Of a stretch of DNA of 64,000 nucleotides, positions 44,545 through 53,805 are shown one piece after another. Numbering within the stretch: the stretch's first letter is position 1; every line of letters begins with the position of its first letter. The notes beneath the pieces were generated by a model. That model had not been told where the DNA came from, made no database searches, and saw nothing but the letters and a program-made list of their open reading frames with translations. The stretch is from Amycolatopsis sp. NBRC 101858. GTDB taxonomy: Bacteria; Actinomycetota; Actinomycetes; Mycobacteriales; Pseudonocardiaceae. The position numbers and the translations under genes are program-made. The stretch lies in assembly GCF_030269325.1 (NCBI RefSeq), contig NZ_BSTD01000006.1, forward strand, positions 620,001 to 684,000, read 5' to 3'.

Positions 44545-45372
44545 TCAGGAACCGGCGGCGGCCCACCAGGCTTCGTCGATCTCGCCGCGTGCCACGATCT
44601 CCGCCGGGCCCGACAGGGTCGACGCGCCGCGGGAGACCGTCACCTCGACCCGGCCGCCCGGGATGTCCACTGTGGATGCTCCGGTGTCCGTGCCCGCCAG
44701 GTGGAAGGCCGCGGCCACCGCGGCCACCGTGCCCGTTCCGCACGCCCGGGTCTCCCCCACCCCGCGCTCGTGCACGCGCATCCGCAGCGCGCCCTCGCCG
44801 AGGCGGTTGACGAACTCGAGGTTGACCCCGTGCGGGAAGACGTCGTGGTCGAAGTCGGGCTGGTCGCGCAGGTCGAGGTCCGCCACGTCGTCGTCGATCA
44901 GCGACACCAGGTGCGGATTGCCGACGTTCACCGCCACACCGGAAAACGGCCGGCCGGCCACCACCGTCACCGACGTGCCGGTGATCGTCGCCGGACCCAT
45001 CCCGACGGTCACCGAGCGATCCGGGTGCACCACCACCGGGCGGTCGCCGGCGCGGGTGCCGATGACGAACTCGCCCTCGGTCTCCAGGCCCGATTCGACG
45101 AGGTAGCGAGCGAAGACGCGCACGCCGTTGCCGCACATCTCGGCGATCGACCCGTCGGCGTTGCGGTAGTCCATGAACCACTCGCCCGCGGACTCGACGT
45201 CCAGCGCGGCGGCGCGGACGACGCGCAGCACGCCGTCGGCCCCGAGACCGCGGTGGCGGTCGCACAGCGCGGCGACCCTGGCCTCGGTCAGATCGAGGCG
45301 GCCCGCCGCGTCGGGGAGCAGCACGAAGTCGTTCTGCGTGCCGTGCCCCTTGAGGAACTCGATTCCGCCCAT
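44545..45372 (-). CDS. dapF: diaminopimelate epimerase
   Basis: A 275-residue enzyme that converts LL- to meso-diaminopimelate for lysine and peptidoglycan. The two catalytic cysteines are in EMCGNGVRVF and ETRACGTGTVA, and NVGNPHLV and HERGVGET are further family motifs. ATG 45372 (MGGIEFLKGHGTQNDFV) was chosen over an upstream extension that lacks similarity. It follows miaA by ten bases on the same strand, an arrangement conserved in actinobacteria. Confidence 0.96.
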   Translation of the reverse strand: MGGIEFLKGHGTQNDFVLLPDAAGRLDLTEARVAALCDRHRGLGADGVLRVVRAAALDVESAGEWFMDYRNADGSIAEMCGNGVRVFARYLVESGLETEGEFVIGTRAGDRPVVVHPDRSVTVGMGPATITGTSVTVVAGRPFSGVAVNVGNPHLVSLIDDDVADLDLRDQPDFDHDVFPHGVNLEFVNRLGEGALRMRVHERGVGETRACGTGTVAAVAAAFHLAGTDTGASTVDIPGGRVEVTVSRGASTLSGPAEIVARGEIDEAWWAAAGS

Positions 45373-45382
45373 GGGGGCAAGA

Positions 45383-46309
<927 letters not shown>

Positions 46310-46467
46310 GGCGGCTGACGATACCGGCGGGCCGCCACGGAGCGTCCACCGGAAGTAGGATCACGAGCTTCGAGTGGCCCATCCAGTACCACGGTGCGCG
46401 CTGAGCTGCTTGAATGCCGCGTGGGGCCGTAGCATCCGAGCACGGCCCGTGACGACCGCACTACCCG

Positions 46468-46505
46468 GCCCCGCTTCCGCGGCGGGGCGCCCGCACCAGC
46501 GGGCG
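46468..46505 (+). promoter_or_regulatory. two adjacent hairpins in the leader of the DUF349 gene
   Basis: GCCCCGC/GCGGGGC (46468-46474, 46482-46488) and CGCCCGC/GCGGGCG (46488-46494, 46499-46505) share one base and end just before the AAGGAG ribosome site. They could tune translation; no known riboswitch class was recognised. Confidence 0.35.
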
Positions 46506-46527
46506 TACAGGCGATAAGGAGCCTGCG

Positions 46528-47841
46528 ATGGCCCAGGAGAACACTTCCACCGGTACCCCGGCCCCGCACCCGGTGCCGCACGCGCTGCACGCCGGGCACG
46601 CCGCCCCGCCCGTGCCGCTCGCCGAGCCCACCCCGTCCACCTGGGGCCGCATCGACGACGAGGGCACCGTCTACGTCCTCACCGCCGAGGGTGAACGCGC
46701 GGTCGGCGTCTGGCAGGCGGGCAGCCCCGACGAGGGACTGGTGCACTACGCCCGCCGCTTCGACGACGTGCGCACCGAAGTCGAGCTGCTGGAGACCCGG
46801 CTGGCCTCCGGGGCCGGCGACCCGAAGCACGCGCTGTCGAGCGCCACCCAGATCCGCGACGGGCTGGCCGAGGCCGCCCTGGTCGGCGACCTGGCCGCGC
46901 TCGCCGCGCGGCTGGAGTACGTCATCGGGCACGCCGAGAAGGCACTGGCCAGCGCGAAGCAGGAGCGCGAGGTCGCCAGGGCAGCCGCCGTCGCCCGGAA
47001 GCAGGAGCTGGCCGAGGAGGCCGAGAAGATCGCCGCCGACTCCACCCAGTGGAAGGCGGCGGGCGACCGGCTGCGCGCGATCCTCGACGAGTGGAAGACG
47101 GTCAAGGGCGTCGACCGCAAGACCGACGACGAGCTGTGGAAGCGGTTCTCCAAGGCCCGCGAGGGCTTCAACCGGCGGCGGGGCTCCCACTTCGCCGAGC
47201 TGGACAAGCAGCGCGCCTCGGCCAAGACGCGCAAGGAAGAGCTCATCGCCGAGGCCGAGGCCATCAGCGAGTCCGAGGACTGGGGCGAGACCGCGGGTCG
47301 CTACAAGGACCTGATGACCGAGTGGAAGGCCGCCGGCCGCGCCCCCAAGGACAGCGACGAGGCGCTGTGGCAGCGGTTCCGCGCGGCGCAGGACAAGTTC
47401 TTCGCCCGCCGGTCCGCGGTGTTCTCCGAGCGTGACGCGGAGTTCACGCAGAACGCGACCCGCAAGGAAGAGCTGCTGGTCGAGGCCGAGAAGATCGACG
47501 CGGCCGCGAACCTGGAAGCCGCGAAGAACGCGCTGCGCAAGATCCAGGAGCAGTGGGACGAGATCGGCAAGGTCCCGCGCGAGCGGATCCGCGAGCTGGA
47601 CGGCAGGCTGAAGGCGGTCCAGGACGCGGTGAAGTCGGCCGAGGACAGCCGCTGGCGCCGCACGGACCCGGAGGCCCAGGCCCGGGCCGCCCAGTTCCGC
47701 GAGCGCGTCGAGCAGTTCGAGTCCCAGGCGGCGAAGGCCCGTGCCGCGGGCGACGAGCGCCGGGCGAAGAAGGCCGACGAGCAGGCTGCTCAGTGGCGCG
47801 AGTGGCTGCAGGCCGCGGAGGCCGCGGTCGCCGACCGCTGA
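46528..47841 (+). CDS. DUF349 repeat protein
   Basis: A 437-residue, mostly coiled-coil protein with three DUF349 units from about residue 155 on, each centred on a W-K-x-x-G or similar core (STQWKAAGDRLRAILDEWKTV; EDWGETAGRYKDLMTEWKAAGR; AKNALRKIQEQWDEIGKVPRE). The N-terminal 40 residues are rich in His, Pro and Ala. DUF349 proteins are widespread in actinobacteria (M. tuberculosis Rv2731 in the same context) but have no agreed function. The ATG has AAGGAG upstream. A hairpin made of two DnaA boxes follows the gene. Confidence 0.92.
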   Translation: MAQENTSTGTPAPHPVPHALHAGHAAPPVPLAEPTPSTWGRIDDEGTVYVLTAEGERAVGVWQAGSPDEGLVHYARRFDDVRTEVELLETRLASGAGDPKHALSSATQIRDGLAEAALVGDLAALAARLEYVIGHAEKALASAKQEREVARAAAVARKQELAEEAEKIAADSTQWKAAGDRLRAILDEWKTVKGVDRKTDDELWKRFSKAREGFNRRRGSHFAELDKQRASAKTRKEELIAEAEAISESEDWGETAGRYKDLMTEWKAAGRAPKDSDEALWQRFRAAQDKFFARRSAVFSERDAEFTQNATRKEELLVEAEKIDAAANLEAAKNALRKIQEQWDEIGKVPRERIRELDGRLKAVQDAVKSAEDSRWRRTDPEAQARAAQFRERVEQFESQAAKARAAGDERRAKKADEQAAQWREWLQAAEAAVADR

Positions 47842-47850
47842 GGTTCGGGG

Positions 47851-47890
47851 CCGGCTTGTCCACAAGGCCATCGTGATGTGGACAAGCCGG
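47851..47890. terminator. 14-bp hairpin made of two perfect DnaA boxes
   Basis: Perfect 14-bp arms (47851-47864 with 47877-47890) around a 12-base loop, ten bases after the DUF349 stop. The arms contain TTGTCCACA (47856-47864) and its inverted copy TGTGGACAA (47877-47885), the preferred DnaA box of high-GC actinobacteria. It may be a terminator, a DnaA-binding site, or both. Confidence 0.65.
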
Positions 47891-47896
47891 CTGCTC

Positions 47897-48000
47897 GGCT
47901 GCGTTTCCGGCCGGTCACGTCGGTGGGCGCCGATACGCTGGAAGCGCGGCCGCCCCCAGGAAGGGCGAGGGCCTCGTGCGAGCCATCGATGCCCGACCGG
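47897..48000 (+). repeat. 104-bp direct repeat, copy A
   Basis: Matches 48181-48284 with two differences by eye. It lies directly after the DnaA-box hairpin in a 595-base gene-free region and contains no open frame of clear coding character. Confidence 0.9.
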
Positions 48001-48137
48001 TGACCGCGTCGGTATGAACGAACCAGGCGGGACACGGCTAAAAAGTCGCCCCCGTTGCTAGTCGTGGTCGACCAGCCCGCGCCGATCGGGCGCTGCCCGG
48101 CGCCCACGCCGCCAGTCACCAAGTGGCCTCCCTGTCC

Positions 48138-48164
48138 GGTCGGCGATGTGCCACATCGCCGACC
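48138..48164. repeat. 13-bp inverted repeat
   Basis: GGTCGGCGATGTG and its exact inverse (48138-48150, 48152-48164) are separated by one base. The right arm together with CGCTGAGGT repeats the end of the DUF349 gene (CGCCGACCGCTGAGG), so it belongs to the same duplicated segment as the 104-bp repeat. Confidence 0.7.
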
Positions 48165-48180
48165 GCTGAGGTGTGAGGCC

Positions 48181-48284
48181 GGCTGCGTTTCCGGCCGGTC
48201 GCGTCGGTGGGCGCCGATACGCTGGAAGCGCGGCCGCCCCCAGGAAGGGCGAGGGCCTCGTGCGAGCCATCAATGCCCGACCGG
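48181..48284 (+). repeat. 104-bp direct repeat, copy B
   Basis: Second copy, 284 bp downstream of copy A. The segment before it (48155-48180) resembles 47828-47853, the end of the DUF349 gene, so the duplicated unit included the gene end, but copy B lacks the DnaA-box hairpin. Confidence 0.9.
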
Positions 48285-48436
48285 GGACGACGCCCGCTGC
48301 CCAACACCGAACCAAAACTGCGAGCCCGGGTTCGGCGGTAATCGGACGGTTAACGCGTCACCCGAAGCGGTGTGACGCGCTGCACGGCCAGGTGGCATCC
48401 GGCGCTTTCCGGCGTCACCAGTGCTCCACTTCGATC

Positions 48437-48868
48437 ATGAGCAAGACATCGAACCTCGTGTCCGCACTGGTCATCGCCTGCACCGTCGCGCTCGCCGCCC
48501 CGACCGTCGCGCTCGCGGCCGGTGGCCCGGCCCCCGCCGCCGTCCAGGGGCACAAGAAGCACAAGGCCAAGCTCGAAGCCAAAGCCGACAAGACCCGCGT
48601 CAAGGTCGGCGAAGAGACGAAGATCAAGGGCTCGTTCGCCGACCTCGGCGGGCAGGAAAGCCTCTCCGGCGGGGAACCCGTCATCGTCCAGCAGCTCAAG
48701 GCCGGCGTCTGGGTGAATCTGACCACCGGGACCTGCAAGCCCAACGGCGTGTTCAAGTTCAGCGTCAGCTTCACGATCCGCGCGAACGTCACGCTCCGGG
48801 TCTTCCACCCGGAAACCGAGCTCTACGTCGGCGTCGTGTCGAGCCTGATCGGCATCGTGGTGATCTAG
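48437..48868 (+). CDS. small secreted protein with Ig-like fold
   Basis: A 143-residue protein with a signal peptide (MSKTSNLVSALVIACTVALA, cut near ALAAG), a Lys-rich stretch (HKKHKAKLEAKADKTR) and a beta-sandwich-like remainder (KVGEETKIKGSFAD... IVQQLKAGVWVNLTTGTCKPNGVFKFSVSF in parts). This pattern resembles bacterial Ig-like or transthyretin-like domains that bind the wall or other proteins. No ribosome site is clear. The palindrome GCGTCAC-N10-GTGACGC at 48355-48378 upstream may be an operator. Function unknown. The 3' end overlaps the convergent membrane gene by four bases. Confidence 0.7.
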   Translation: MSKTSNLVSALVIACTVALAAPTVALAAGGPAPAAVQGHKKHKAKLEAKADKTRVKVGEETKIKGSFADLGGQESLSGGEPVIVQQLKAGVWVNLTTGTCKPNGVFKFSVSFTIRANVTLRVFHPETELYVGVVSSLIGIVVI

Positions 48869-49338
48869 TCCCGCGAGAACGCGGTCCGCATCCACGACAC
48901 CGCGAGGCAGATCATCGCGATCCAGGCGATGATCAGGCCGTACCCGGGTCCGCCGCCCGCGGCTCCGCCGGCGTGCGACGACTGCTGCGACCAGATGGCC
49001 AGCAGCCCGTCCACCGAAGCGAACCAGCCGCCGGCGGCGCACACCCAGGCCAGCCACCACCGGCGCGTCACCAGCGCCAGCGCCGACGCGAGGATGCCGA
49101 CGGCGGTCGACGTCGCCGCGAACAGCTGCGGGATGCCGCCGCCCTCGCCGGCCAGCACCTGCCAGCCCGCGTGGTCGCCGACCCACGGCAGGGCCAGGCA
49201 GATCAGCAGCACGAACGTGAACACGGCGATGGTGAACCCGCGCCGACCCAGCTCGACGGTGCGCGACGCGCGGTCGCCCACCTCGTCGATCTCGGCGGCC
49301 AGCTCGGCCAGCTCACCGTTGCCCTTTGACTCCGTCAC
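48865..49338 (-). CDS. conserved four-helix membrane protein next to miaB
   Basis: A 157-residue protein with a short acidic N-terminus and four transmembrane helices (about residues 33-53, 70-90, 95-113, 130-150). Its GTG 49338 overlaps the miaB stop (GTGA). A membrane protein at the same place follows miaB in mycobacteria (Rv2732c position), so the pairing is conserved although the function is unknown. An upstream GTG at 49347 is possible but less well placed. Confidence 0.82.
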   Translation of the reverse strand: MTESKGNGELAELAAEIDEVGDRASRTVELGRRGFTIAVFTFVLLICLALPWVGDHAGWQVLAGEGGGIPQLFAATSTAVGILASALALVTRRWWLAWVCAAGGWFASVDGLLAIWSQQSSHAGGAAGGGPGYGLIIAWIAMICLAVSWMRTAFSRD

Positions 49339-50816
49339 AGCGCACACCCGCTCACCGGCTCCGGCTGCGCGGCCGGGGCACCGAAGCCTGGCAAGCCCAG
49401 CGTGACGCCGCTCGTCCTCGGCCGGAGCCCCGCCTCCGCGTTGTCGCCGGCCCGCGTCCGCCGGTGGGACAGCAGGTCACCGTCGGCGACCAGGTGGTGC
49501 GGGGCGCCGTAGGTGACGACCGTCTCGACGACGTCACCAGGGCGGACCTGCGCGTCGCCCGGGGTGAAGTGCACCAGGCGGCCGTCGCGGGCGCGGCCGC
49601 TCATCCGGTGCGTCTCGGCGTCCTTGCGGCCTTCGCCCGCGGCGACGAGCAGCTCGACCCGGCGGCCGACGATCTTCTTGTTCTCTTCCCAGGAGATCGC
49701 GTTCTGCAGCTCGACCAGGCGCTCGTAGCGCTCCTGCACGACGGCCTTGGGCAGCTGGTCCGGCATCGTCGCGGCCGACGTGCCGGGGCGGATCGAGTAC
49801 TGGAAGGTGAAGGCGCTGGAGAAGCGGGCCTGCGCCACGACGTCCAGGGTCGCCTGGAAGTCCTCCTCGGTCTCGCCGGGGAAGCCGACGATGATGTCGG
49901 TGGTGATGGCCGCGTCCGGCATCGCCGCGCGGACCTCGTCGAGGATCTTCAGGAACCGAGCCGAGCGGTAGGACCGCTTCATCTCCCGCAGCACCCGGTC
50001 GGAGCCGGACTGCAGCGGCATGTGCAGCTGGTGGCAGACGTTCGGCGTCTCGGCCATCGCCTCGATGACGTCGGACGTGAAGGCGGCCGGGTGCGGCGAG
50101 GTGAAGCGCACGCGCTCGAGGCCGTCGATGGCCCCGGTCGCGCGCAGCAGCTTCCCGAACGCCAGCCTGTCGCCGAATTCGACGCCGTAGGAGTTCACGT
50201 TCTGGCCGAGCAGGGTGACTTCGAGCACGCCTTCGGCGACGAGCGCCTCGACCTCGGCGAGGATCTCACCGGGCCGCCGGTCGCGTTCCTTGCCGCGCAG
50301 GGCGGGCACGATGCAGAAGGTGCAGGTGTTGTTGCACCCGACCGAAACGGACACCCAGCTCGCGTAGGACGATTCGCGCCGAGCGGGCAGCGTGGAGGGG
50401 AAGGTCTCGAGCGATTCGAGGATCTCGACCTCGGCCTCGGCGTTGTGCCGGGCGCGCTCCAGCAGCGTGGGCAGCGACCCGATGTTGTGCGTCCCGAAGA
50501 CGACGTCGACCCAGGGCGCCCGCTTGACGATCTCCCCGCGATCCTTCTGCGCGAGACACCCGCCGACGGCGATCTGCATCCCGGGGTTGGCGACCTTGTC
50601 GGGGCGCAGGTGGCCGAGGGTGCCGTAGAGCTTGTTGTCCGCGTTCTCCCGGACGGCGCAGGTGTTGAACACGATGAGGTCGGGCTTGGCCCCGTCTTCG
50701 ACAGGGGCGTACCCGGCTTCCTCGAGCTGCCCGGCGAGCCGCTCCGAGTCGTGCACGTTCATCTGGCAGCCGAAGGTGCGGATCTGGTACGCCCTGGGTG
50801 CCTGTGTCTCGGTCAT
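49335..50816 (-). CDS. miaB: tRNA-2-methylthio-N6-dimethylallyladenosine synthase
   Basis: A 493-residue radical-SAM methylthiotransferase acting on A37 after MiaA. The N-terminal UPF0004 domain begins YQIRTFGCQMNVHDSE with the auxiliary cluster cysteines in GCQMN, NTCAVRE and GGCLAQ; the radical-SAM triad is CNNTCTFC; a TRAM domain closes the protein. ATG 50816 (MTETQAPRAYQIR) was chosen; the longer open frame upstream lacks similarity. The next downstream gene is coupled through GTGA. Confidence 0.96.
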   Translation of the reverse strand: MTETQAPRAYQIRTFGCQMNVHDSERLAGQLEEAGYAPVEDGAKPDLIVFNTCAVRENADNKLYGTLGHLRPDKVANPGMQIAVGGCLAQKDRGEIVKRAPWVDVVFGTHNIGSLPTLLERARHNAEAEVEILESLETFPSTLPARRESSYASWVSVSVGCNNTCTFCIVPALRGKERDRRPGEILAEVEALVAEGVLEVTLLGQNVNSYGVEFGDRLAFGKLLRATGAIDGLERVRFTSPHPAAFTSDVIEAMAETPNVCHQLHMPLQSGSDRVLREMKRSYRSARFLKILDEVRAAMPDAAITTDIIVGFPGETEEDFQATLDVVAQARFSSAFTFQYSIRPGTSAATMPDQLPKAVVQERYERLVELQNAISWEENKKIVGRRVELLVAAGEGRKDAETHRMSGRARDGRLVHFTPGDAQVRPGDVVETVVTYGAPHHLVADGDLLSHRRTRAGDNAEAGLRPRTSGVTLGLPGFGAPAAQPEPVSGCAL

Positions 50817-51029
50817 CGGCTTCCAGGGTAGCCCCCGCCTCAGCAGGTAAAGCCGCCCCCTGCCTGCTGGTTCTTCCTGGCTGCGGACGGTTCGCCGGAA
50901 ACTTCGGACCTCCGCTCGCCGACTGGCCTCGAAAGAAGCGCGCGGCCGCTCGCTCGAACATTGCCTCTTCCAGTTCCTCGCCGGCGTCGACATCTTCCTG
51001 GCCGGGATCGCCACCCTGCAATAGACCGG

Positions 51030-53252
51030 TCAGTCGTCACCGGAGTCCGTCAGCCATCCCCAGATCAGCGCGACGGACCCGGCTTCACCCGCCAAGCTGT
51101 ACAGGTCCACGGCGGTTTCCCAGGCCTGCCGGGCCTCCCCGCGCCGGCCCGCCCGTTCCAGGGCGACTCCGAGGTTCCGCCACGCTCCGCCTTCGCTGTG
51201 ACCGTCGCCGGCTTCGCGGAAGAGGTCCACCGCACGCTGGTGGGCGTCGATCGCTTCGTCGAACCTTTGCAGTGCCTGCAGAGCGGCGCCGATGTTGTTC
51301 CAGGCCTGGCCTTCGCCGTGCCGGTCGTCGGCTTCGCGATGCAGGACCGCGGCGCGCCGGTAGCCGTCGAGAGCTTCGTCGTACCGTTCGAGAGACTGCT
51401 GCAGGTTCGCGAAGTTGACCAACCCGGCGGCGAGACCGTGCCCGTCCCCGACCGCTTGCAGGAGGCTCAGGGCATGCCGGTACGCGGCGGCTGCCTCGTC
51501 GAACCGTCGCAGTCCCGCCAGTGCGTTCCCGAGGTTGACCGACGACGCGCCTTCGCCGCGCCGGTCGCCGACCTCTCGCCGCAGGAGCACCGCCTGCCGA
51601 TGGGCGTCGACCGCCTCGTCGAAGCGCCGCACCCGCTCCAGCGCATTACCCAGGTTGTTCCAGGTTTCGCCTTCGAGCCGGCGGTCGCCGACCTTCCGGA
51701 CGTGACGCAACGACTGACGGTGGGCGTCGACCGCTTCAGTGAACCGCCGGGCGTCCTGCAAGGCGATACCGAGGTTGCTCCACGCGGCGGCCGAGCTTTC
51801 CGGGTCACCGAGACGCGCGGCCGCGTCCACGGCGCAGGTCGCCACCGTGACCCAGTCGGTGATGTGCCGCCGCAGCGCGAGGTACTCGCTCGAGTAGGTG
51901 CCGATCACGAAGGTCGGTCGCGGACGGCCCGCCTCGTGAGCGTGCGCAACGGCGGCCACGAGGTTCGCGTGCTCGGCGTCGAACCAGTCCAGCGCGTCCC
52001 GGCGGCCGGTGAACCGGTTGACGACGGGCTGGCCCGGCAGCGCGCGGAGGTGCCCGTCCGCCACCATGACCGTCCAGGCGTAGTGCTCGAGCAGGCGGAC
52101 CGTGGCCTCTTCGGCGTTGCCGGGTTCGAGGTGCTCCGACGCGTAGCGGCGAACCAGATCGTGGAGCTGCCACCGGCCCGCGGGTGTCTGCTGCAGCAGC
52201 GACGCCGCGCGCAACGTGCGCAGTCGCGGCGCGACGACCGCGGCGGCCACATCGGCCAGCGCGGCCACGGTGTCCGTGGCGAGGTCGGGACCGGCGTTGA
52301 CCGTCAGCAGCGGCAGCAAAGCCGCGGCGTCCGGGTCCCGGCCCCGGAGCCGGCTCCACGAACGCTCGAACGCGGCGGCGACCGTGGTCTCGCCGTGGCG
52401 TACCCGGTGGGGTCCGGGGCCGTCGGCCGCGGTCAGTTCGGCGACCAGCTCGGCGATGCCCAGGCTCGGTTCGTCGGCCAGGATCGAGGCCGTGATGCGG
52501 ACCGCCAGCGGAAGAGCTCCGCACACGGCGACCAGCCGCGACACCGCGTCCGGATCCGCGGACGCGCGCCGGTCTCCCGGCAGGCGCCGCGTGAGCACCT
52601 CGCCCAAGAGTTGCGCGCCGTCGGCGGCGGTCAGCACGTCGAGGACGAGATCGTCCGCACCGGGCAGGCCGAGGGTGTCCCGGGTGGTCACGAGCGCCCG
52701 GTGGGCGCGCTGCCGCGGCAGCAGGTCCTGCACCTGCTGACCGGCCGAGACGTTGTCGAGCACCAGGAGGACCCGCCGCGCTCGGCCGGCGAGCTCGTCG
52801 AGGAGCTGGTGGAACGCCGTCGCCCGCTCGTCGGCCGTGGCCGGGAGGTCGCCGGCCGGAACGCCGAGCACCCGCAGGAGGGATCCGAACACCTGCCGCG
52901 GCCGGACCTGGTCTTCGTCGGGGTCGTACCCGCGCAGGTCGACGAACAGCACGCCGCCCGGGAACCAGCCTCGCCCGGCCGCGATCGCCGCGACGTGCCG
53001 GGCCAGGGCGGTCTTGCCGACCCCGCCCATCCCGGCGATCGCCGACACCACGACCGCACCCGGGCCGCGCCCGGCGGCGTCGAGCAGCCGAAGCAGCTGC
53101 TCGACCTGGCCGTCACGGCCGACGAACAGCTCACGCACGTCTCCGCTGCCGAGGGCCGTCACGACCGCGGCGGCACCGGCCACGGCAGCCTGGTGCACGA
53201 TCAGGTCGCGGCCGACGACGCCGGCGGCGACACCTCCGGGCGCGGCGTTCAC
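51030..53252 (-). CDS. STAND ATPase: NB-ARC domain with TPR array
   Basis: A 740-residue signal-transducing NTPase. Walker A is GMGGVGKT at residues 74-81, Walker B LLVLD ends at 166, LVTTRD near 188-192 is the sensor, and ALPLAVRI near 246-252 is the GLPL-like motif. A winged-helix part (WQLHDLVRRYASEHL) leads to at least six TPR units of about 40 residues (e.g. WNNLGNALERVRRFDEAVDAHRQA in pieces). No DNA-binding SARP domain is attached, unlike AfsR. GTG 53252 is the best start seen, with no strong ribosome site. It follows a small membrane-type gene on the same strand and likely senses a ligand through the TPRs. Confidence 0.88.
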   Translation of the reverse strand: MNAAPGGVAAGVVGRDLIVHQAAVAGAAAVVTALGSGDVRELFVGRDGQVEQLLRLLDAAGRGPGAVVVSAIAGMGGVGKTALARHVAAIAAGRGWFPGGVLFVDLRGYDPDEDQVRPRQVFGSLLRVLGVPAGDLPATADERATAFHQLLDELAGRARRVLLVLDNVSAGQQVQDLLPRQRAHRALVTTRDTLGLPGADDLVLDVLTAADGAQLLGEVLTRRLPGDRRASADPDAVSRLVAVCGALPLAVRITASILADEPSLGIAELVAELTAADGPGPHRVRHGETTVAAAFERSWSRLRGRDPDAAALLPLLTVNAGPDLATDTVAALADVAAAVVAPRLRTLRAASLLQQTPAGRWQLHDLVRRYASEHLEPGNAEEATVRLLEHYAWTVMVADGHLRALPGQPVVNRFTGRRDALDWFDAEHANLVAAVAHAHEAGRPRPTFVIGTYSSEYLALRRHITDWVTVATCAVDAAARLGDPESSAAAWSNLGIALQDARRFTEAVDAHRQSLRHVRKVGDRRLEGETWNNLGNALERVRRFDEAVDAHRQAVLLRREVGDRRGEGASSVNLGNALAGLRRFDEAAAAYRHALSLLQAVGDGHGLAAGLVNFANLQQSLERYDEALDGYRRAAVLHREADDRHGEGQAWNNIGAALQALQRFDEAIDAHQRAVDLFREAGDGHSEGGAWRNLGVALERAGRRGEARQAWETAVDLYSLAGEAGSVALIWGWLTDSGDD

Positions 53253-53299
53253 CTGCGAAGAGACGTGCTGAGCGGGCGCAGCTCCGGGCGCGGGGTGCT

Positions 53300-53740
53300 C
53301 TAGGCCCGATCCGGCCGGCGAGGGTCCGGCGGCGGCCCGAAGTTCGCGTCGCGCCCCACCGCGCCGATCGCGATCCCGCCACCACTGGCGGTCGCGGTGC
53401 CGCTGACGACCGGTCCCCCGGCCGCCGAGCCGCTCTTCTCCGCCTCCGCCAGCGCGGACTCCAGCTCGGCTGCGAACCCGCGGTCCTGCTCGACCGCGTC
53501 CTCCAGCGCCAGCTTCACCCGCTGCGCCGTCCGGTCGCCGACGCCCTCGGGCCGGGCGGCCTCCAGCTGCAGCTGCTCGACGGCGGAATCCTTGCCCAGC
53601 TTGCGCAGCAGCACGTCCCGCAGCCGCACCGCCGAGGCGTCGACGACCTCGTCCGCGACGCCGTCGAGCTGTTTCCCGGCCCGGCGGGCCTTTCCGACGG
53701 CCCAGGCGATCAAGAACCCCACCGCGACTTCCAACCCCAT
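53300..53740 (-). CDS. small putative partner of the STAND ATPase
   Basis: A 146-residue protein. A hydrophobic N-terminal helix (MGLEVAVGFLIAWAVGKARR) may enter the membrane. The middle is helical and charged (RLRDVLLRKLGKDSAVEQL... RVKLALEDAVEQDRGFAAELE) and the C-terminus ends in a Gly-rich tail with GIAIGAVGRDANFG. The STAND protein encoded next begins with a similar AAGVVGRDLIVH segment, so both may carry the same kind of short beta or solenoid motif. Such small helical proteins often precede STAND genes in actinomycetes. Function unknown. Confidence 0.7.
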   Translation of the reverse strand: MGLEVAVGFLIAWAVGKARRAGKQLDGVADEVVDASAVRLRDVLLRKLGKDSAVEQLQLEAARPEGVGDRTAQRVKLALEDAVEQDRGFAAELESALAEAEKSGSAAGGPVVSGTATASGGGIAIGAVGRDANFGPPPDPRRPDRA

Positions 53741-53767
53741 CGCGGCACCATATCGCGCCGGTGGCCC

Positions 53768-53797
53768 CGGTGTGACGGCCCGAAAGCCGCCACACCG
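53768..53797 (-). terminator. hairpin after the GH64 gene
   Basis: 12-base arms with one mismatch (53768-53779 with 53786-53797) around CCGAAA; nine bases beyond the stop of the glucanase gene. Confidence 0.5.
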
Positions 53798-53805
53798 AGA
53801 ACCGG

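Noticed and set aside
46310..46527. tRNA or small RNA gene upstream of the DUF349 gene
   Set aside because: Two short hairpins are seen, but no cloverleaf, no CCA end and no known RNA family could be recognised.
47842..48436. Insertion sequence between the DUF349 gene and the secreted-protein gene
   Set aside because: The repeats are direct, only 104 bp, and there is no transposase frame or target duplication.
50266..51021. Minus-strand frame starting at TTG 51021 with an acidic N-terminus, just after the STAND gene
   Set aside because: It runs without stop through the start of miaB in another frame and shows no domain; only the first 60 codons look gene-like, too little to support.
51030..53252. 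AfsR/SARP antibiotic regulator
   Set aside because: NB-ARC and TPR parts are present, but no OmpR-like DNA-binding or BTAD domain precedes them.
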